From: Bacillota bacterium
GTDB taxonomy: Bacteria > Bacillota > Clostridia > Lachnospirales > Lachnospiraceae
NCBI GenBank assembly: GCA_023415595.1
Contig: JAEZJW010000191.1
Span: forward strand, 1 to 6,733
Direction: 5' to 3'
Length of the DNA stretch: 6,733 nucleotides
The notes under the pieces were generated by a model, which did not search any database, had not been told where the DNA came from, and worked only from the letters and a program-made list of their open reading frames with translations. Of this stretch, positions 4,534 to 6,733 are shown in pieces. Numbering within the stretch: the stretch's first letter is position 1; every line of letters starts with the position of its first letter. Position numbers and translations under genes: made by a program.

Positions 4534-5919
4534 TTGAGCAATGGCAAAAGAGTAGTAAAATTCAGGCGTCGCAGGAGTGTTAATATCGGAATCATTATAT
4601 TTACGATCCTGTTTTTATATATGGCAATTAACATCTATCTCTACTTCACAAAGGAGCATATGTCCATCTATGAAGTAAAGGAAGGTGCTAATGTAGAAGA
4701 TAATCTTTTTACAGGTCTCGTATTACGCGAGGAGGAAATCGTACGGTCTGACAAAGCCGGTTATATTTCCTATTTTCAGAAGGATGGTGCCCGTATCGCA
4801 AAGAACGCCTCGGTCTATGCAGTAGATGACAGCCGCCAGATTATGGATATGATTTTGACCAGCGAGGAACCCATCGATGTTTCCGAAGAGATCAATGGTC
4901 AGTTTCTATATGAGATAGAGAAGTTCAGGACGAATTATTCTGACAGTAATTTTAATCCGGTCTATTCCTTCAGAGAGGACGCCCAGAGCACCGTACTTGA
5001 TCTGCTGAACCAGACCATGATAGAAGAAGGACGGACGATTGAAGAGGAAACAGGACTTTCTTATTCCTATGGCGTAGTCCAAAGTGCCGGAAGCGGTATT
5101 ATTACATATTATCTTGACTCTTACGAGGACATTACGGCAGAGCAGGTTACACCGGAGATGTTCCAGGCAGATACCTATGCCAGAACGCAGCTTCGCACAG
5201 CCGAGATGATTCCCCAGAACACTCCGGTATATAAGCTGGTCACCTCAGATACCTGGTCAATTATCCTTCCGCTTTCTGAAGAGCAATATTCCGTGTTAAG
5301 CGGCAAAACAAGCATAGGCTTAACGATAGAGAAGGACGGTCAGGAAACGAATGCCGCCTTAACCCTCTATCAAAGGGGTTCTGAGTATTATGCCAAGCTT
5401 ACGATGGACAAGCTGCTGTCAAATTATATTCAGGACCGTTATCTGGATGTAATACTTCATATAGATGCCGAAAAAGGTTATAAAATACCCCTATCCTCCA
5501 TCGTAGAGAAGGATTTCTACCTGGTACCGCTGGAATATTTTACGGTGGGTGCTGACAGCGGTAAGGATGGTCTGGTTAAAGAGTCCTATAGTGAGAATGG
5601 GGAAGTTAAGTATACCTTTATTCCAACCGATAAATATTATGATGACGGAACCTATGGTTATGTGGATACCAGGTTATTCCCGACAGGGACCTGGATCAAA
5701 ATAATGGACAAGGATGAGCGCTATCAGCTTGCCCTAACAGAGAAACTAACCGGAGTATTCAATGTCAATATGGGATATGCTGTGTTTAAAAGAATTGAAC
5801 CGCTTTATCAGAACGATTCCTACTGCATCATAAAGAAGAACACCTCCTACGGGGTGTCTCTCTATGATCATATCGCCTTGGACGGATCGACTGCAGTGGA
5901 ACAGAAAATCATATACTAA
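4534..5919 (+). CDS. HlyD-like membrane-anchored adaptor protein
   Basis: From TTG 4534 the product is 461 aa. A basic N-terminus (KRVVKFRRRRS) precedes one membrane segment, about residues 17-38, with the rest predicted outside. It then resembles a membrane fusion/HlyD adaptor: a first lipoyl-like half with TGLVLREEEIVRSDKAGYIS and DGARIAKNASVYAVDD (60-99), a middle region (about 101-182) with predicted helices, and a second half starting SAGSGIITYYLDSYEDI (184-200). A beta-barrel-like part includes GYKIPLSSIVEKDFYLVP (315-332), similar to the IPxSAV strand of RND/ABC adaptors. Lachnospiraceae have such proteins directly before yggS, usually named HlyD family efflux adaptor (family memory). 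No transporter partner is in the window, and Gram-positive cells lack an outer membrane channel, so an export role is unproven. yggS starts 100 bp downstream with no clear terminator between. Confidence 0.8.
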   Translation: MSNGKRVVKFRRRRSVNIGIIIFTILFLYMAINIYLYFTKEHMSIYEVKEGANVEDNLFTGLVLREEEIVRSDKAGYISYFQKDGARIAKNASVYAVDDSRQIMDMILTSEEPIDVSEEINGQFLYEIEKFRTNYSDSNFNPVYSFREDAQSTVLDLLNQTMIEEGRTIEEETGLSYSYGVVQSAGSGIITYYLDSYEDITAEQVTPEMFQADTYARTQLRTAEMIPQNTPVYKLVTSDTWSIILPLSEEQYSVLSGKTSIGLTIEKDGQETNAALTLYQRGSEYYAKLTMDKLLSNYIQDRYLDVILHIDAEKGYKIPLSSIVEKDFYLVPLEYFTVGADSGKDGLVKESYSENGEVKYTFIPTDKYYDDGTYGYVDTRLFPTGTWIKIMDKDERYQLALTEKLTGVFNVNMGYAVFKRIEPLYQNDSYCIIKKNTSYGVSLYDHIALDGSTAVEQKIIY

Positions 5920-5972
5920 AGAGATCGGATTGCCGTATGTACTGTTATAACGGAACATATACTGCCCAATTC

Positions 5973-5978
5973 TATAAT
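5973..5978 (+). promoter_or_regulatory. Possible -10 box before yggS
   Basis: A perfect TATAAT lies 41 bp before the yggS ATG, but no recognisable -35 hexamer is found 16-18 bp upstream and there is no TGn extension. The 100-bp gap (5920-6019) also shows no solid terminator, so yggS may be read from the HlyD-like promoter, with this box at most a minor internal promoter. Confidence 0.3.
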
Positions 5979-6019
5979 GATTGAGGTAACTAGATTGACA
6001 CTTTGGAGGACATCTTAGA

Positions 6020-6733
6020 ATGAAAGATCGTATTCAAGAGATAGAAAGACGGATACAGGCCGCCTGCGACCGTACCGGGCGTGACAGATCCGAGGTAACC
6101 TTAATCGCTGTCAGTAAGACGAAGCCGGTCCCGATGTTAGAAGAAGCATATTCCCTCGGTATGCGTGATTTCGGTGAGAATAAGGTTCAGGAGCTATCAG
6201 AGAAATATCAGGTATTCCGCGACGGCAAACATGAGGATATGCGGTGGCATCTAATCGGACATCTGCAGAGAAACAAGGTAAAGCAGGTCATTGATAAGGC
6301 TGTGCTGATCCATTCCGTTGATTCACTCCGTTTAGGACAGGCTATTGAGGAAACAGCAGAGAAGCTCTCAATGGTCTGTGATATCCTGGTAGAAGTTAAT
6401 ATTGCGGAGGAAGAATCCAAATTCGGTGTTTCTGTGGAGGAAACCGGACCTCTGATCGAGGAACTTCTTAAGCTATCCCATCTGCGTGTAAGAGGATTGA
6501 TGACAATTGCACCCTATGTGGACGATCCTGAAAAAAATAGGAAGTATTTTAGGAAATTGCGAGAATTATTTATTGACATAAAATCAAAAAACATTGATAA
6601 TTACTGTAAAGGGAATATTGACCAAGCGAAATTTGATATTCTCTCTATGGGTATGACCGGAGATTATGAGGTTGCGGTGGAAGAGGGTGCTACCATGATC
6701 CGAGTTGGGACAGGCATTTTCGGGGAACGTGAT
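6020..6733 (+). CDS. yggS: YggS/YlmE family PLP-binding protein (PLPBP), 3' end cut off
   Basis: YggS (PROSC/PLPHP) is a cytoplasmic fold-III pyridoxal phosphate-binding protein that buffers PLP and affects amino-acid homeostasis; no enzymatic reaction is established. The frame is open for 238 codons to the window end, with only the last residue or few missing, since it already reaches the typical C-terminal motif RVGTGIFGERD. Visible motifs: LIAVSKTKP (28-36) with Lys33 as the PLP Schiff-base lysine, FGENKVQEL, WHLIGHLQRNK, HSVDS, EVNIAEEESKFG, RGLMTIAP, and LSMGMTGDYEVAVEEGATMIRVG at the phosphate-binding end. The ATG has GGAGG (6005-6009) 10 bp upstream. In Firmicutes this gene (ylmE in Bacillus) usually heads the ylm/sepF/divIVA group, so the downstream genes are likely division related, but they are not visible. 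Confidence 0.96.
   Translation, partial: MKDRIQEIERRIQAACDRTGRDRSEVTLIAVSKTKPVPMLEEAYSLGMRDFGENKVQELSEKYQVFRDGKHEDMRWHLIGHLQRNKVKQVIDKAVLIHSVDSLRLGQAIEETAEKLSMVCDILVEVNIAEEESKFGVSVEETGPLIEELLKLSHLRVRGLMTIAPYVDDPEKNRKYFRKLRELFIDIKSKNIDNYCKGNIDQAKFDILSMGMTGDYEVAVEEGATMIRVGTGIFGERD

Noticed and set aside
5995..6000. Perfect TTGACA before yggS
   Set aside because: A 17-bp spacer would put the -10 at 6018-6023, over the yggS start codon, with no TATAAT-like sequence; probably coincidental.
5746..6420. - strand frames over the end of the HlyD-like gene and over yggS
   Set aside because: They overlap strongly supported + strand genes and show no family features.

Overview
The window looks like a chromosomal core region of a low-to-moderate GC Firmicute, most likely a Lachnospiraceae-type clostridium. 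The evidence is the class of genes and their order, strong AGGAGG-type ribosome binding sites, sigma-A promoters with perfect TATAAT boxes, and a MinD/MinE (not DivIVA-only) division-site system. The assignment is an inference from gene content and remembered family order; no 16S or marker search was possible.

Left block (1-3257, all + strand): the 3' end of minD, then minE, a SEDS-family rodA/ftsW gene, mgsA (methylglyoxal synthase) and a lipoprotein DacF/PBP5-like D-Ala-D-Ala carboxypeptidase. Spacing is tight (15 bp minD-minE, 13 bp minE-rodA, 79 bp rodA-mgsA, 36 bp mgsA-dac), with no convincing terminator or promoter between them, so they are probably one transcription unit that began upstream of the window. 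Four of the five act on division-site placement and peptidoglycan assembly or trimming. The fifth, mgsA, is a metabolic enzyme and has a Glu where the family's catalytic Asp is expected.

Middle block (3258-4345): a structured intergenic stretch with a good sigma-A promoter, then a 139-aa P-loop protein of unknown function. A strong stem-loop, two tandem 41-bp palindromic repeats and another perfect dyad follow. Facing it on the - strand is a 66-aa DUF378 two-helix membrane protein. The region between the two convergent genes (3883-4144) is almost entirely dyad-symmetric sequence and holds no supported gene.

Right block (4346-6733, + strand): a well-formed sigma-A promoter drives a 461-aa membrane-anchored HlyD-like adaptor protein with a TTG start, followed by yggS (PLP-binding protein), which runs off the right edge a few codons before its expected end. 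In Lachnospiraceae yggS is usually followed by sepF/ylm/divIVA genes, so this block probably leads into a second cell-division cluster (family knowledge, not visible here).

I found no phage, transposon, CRISPR, RNA gene or obvious defence system. The points most worth a second look are the MgsA active-site substitution, the hairpin array between the convergent genes, the small P-loop protein with its own promoter and roughly 120-nt leader, and the HlyD-like protein with no transporter partner in view.
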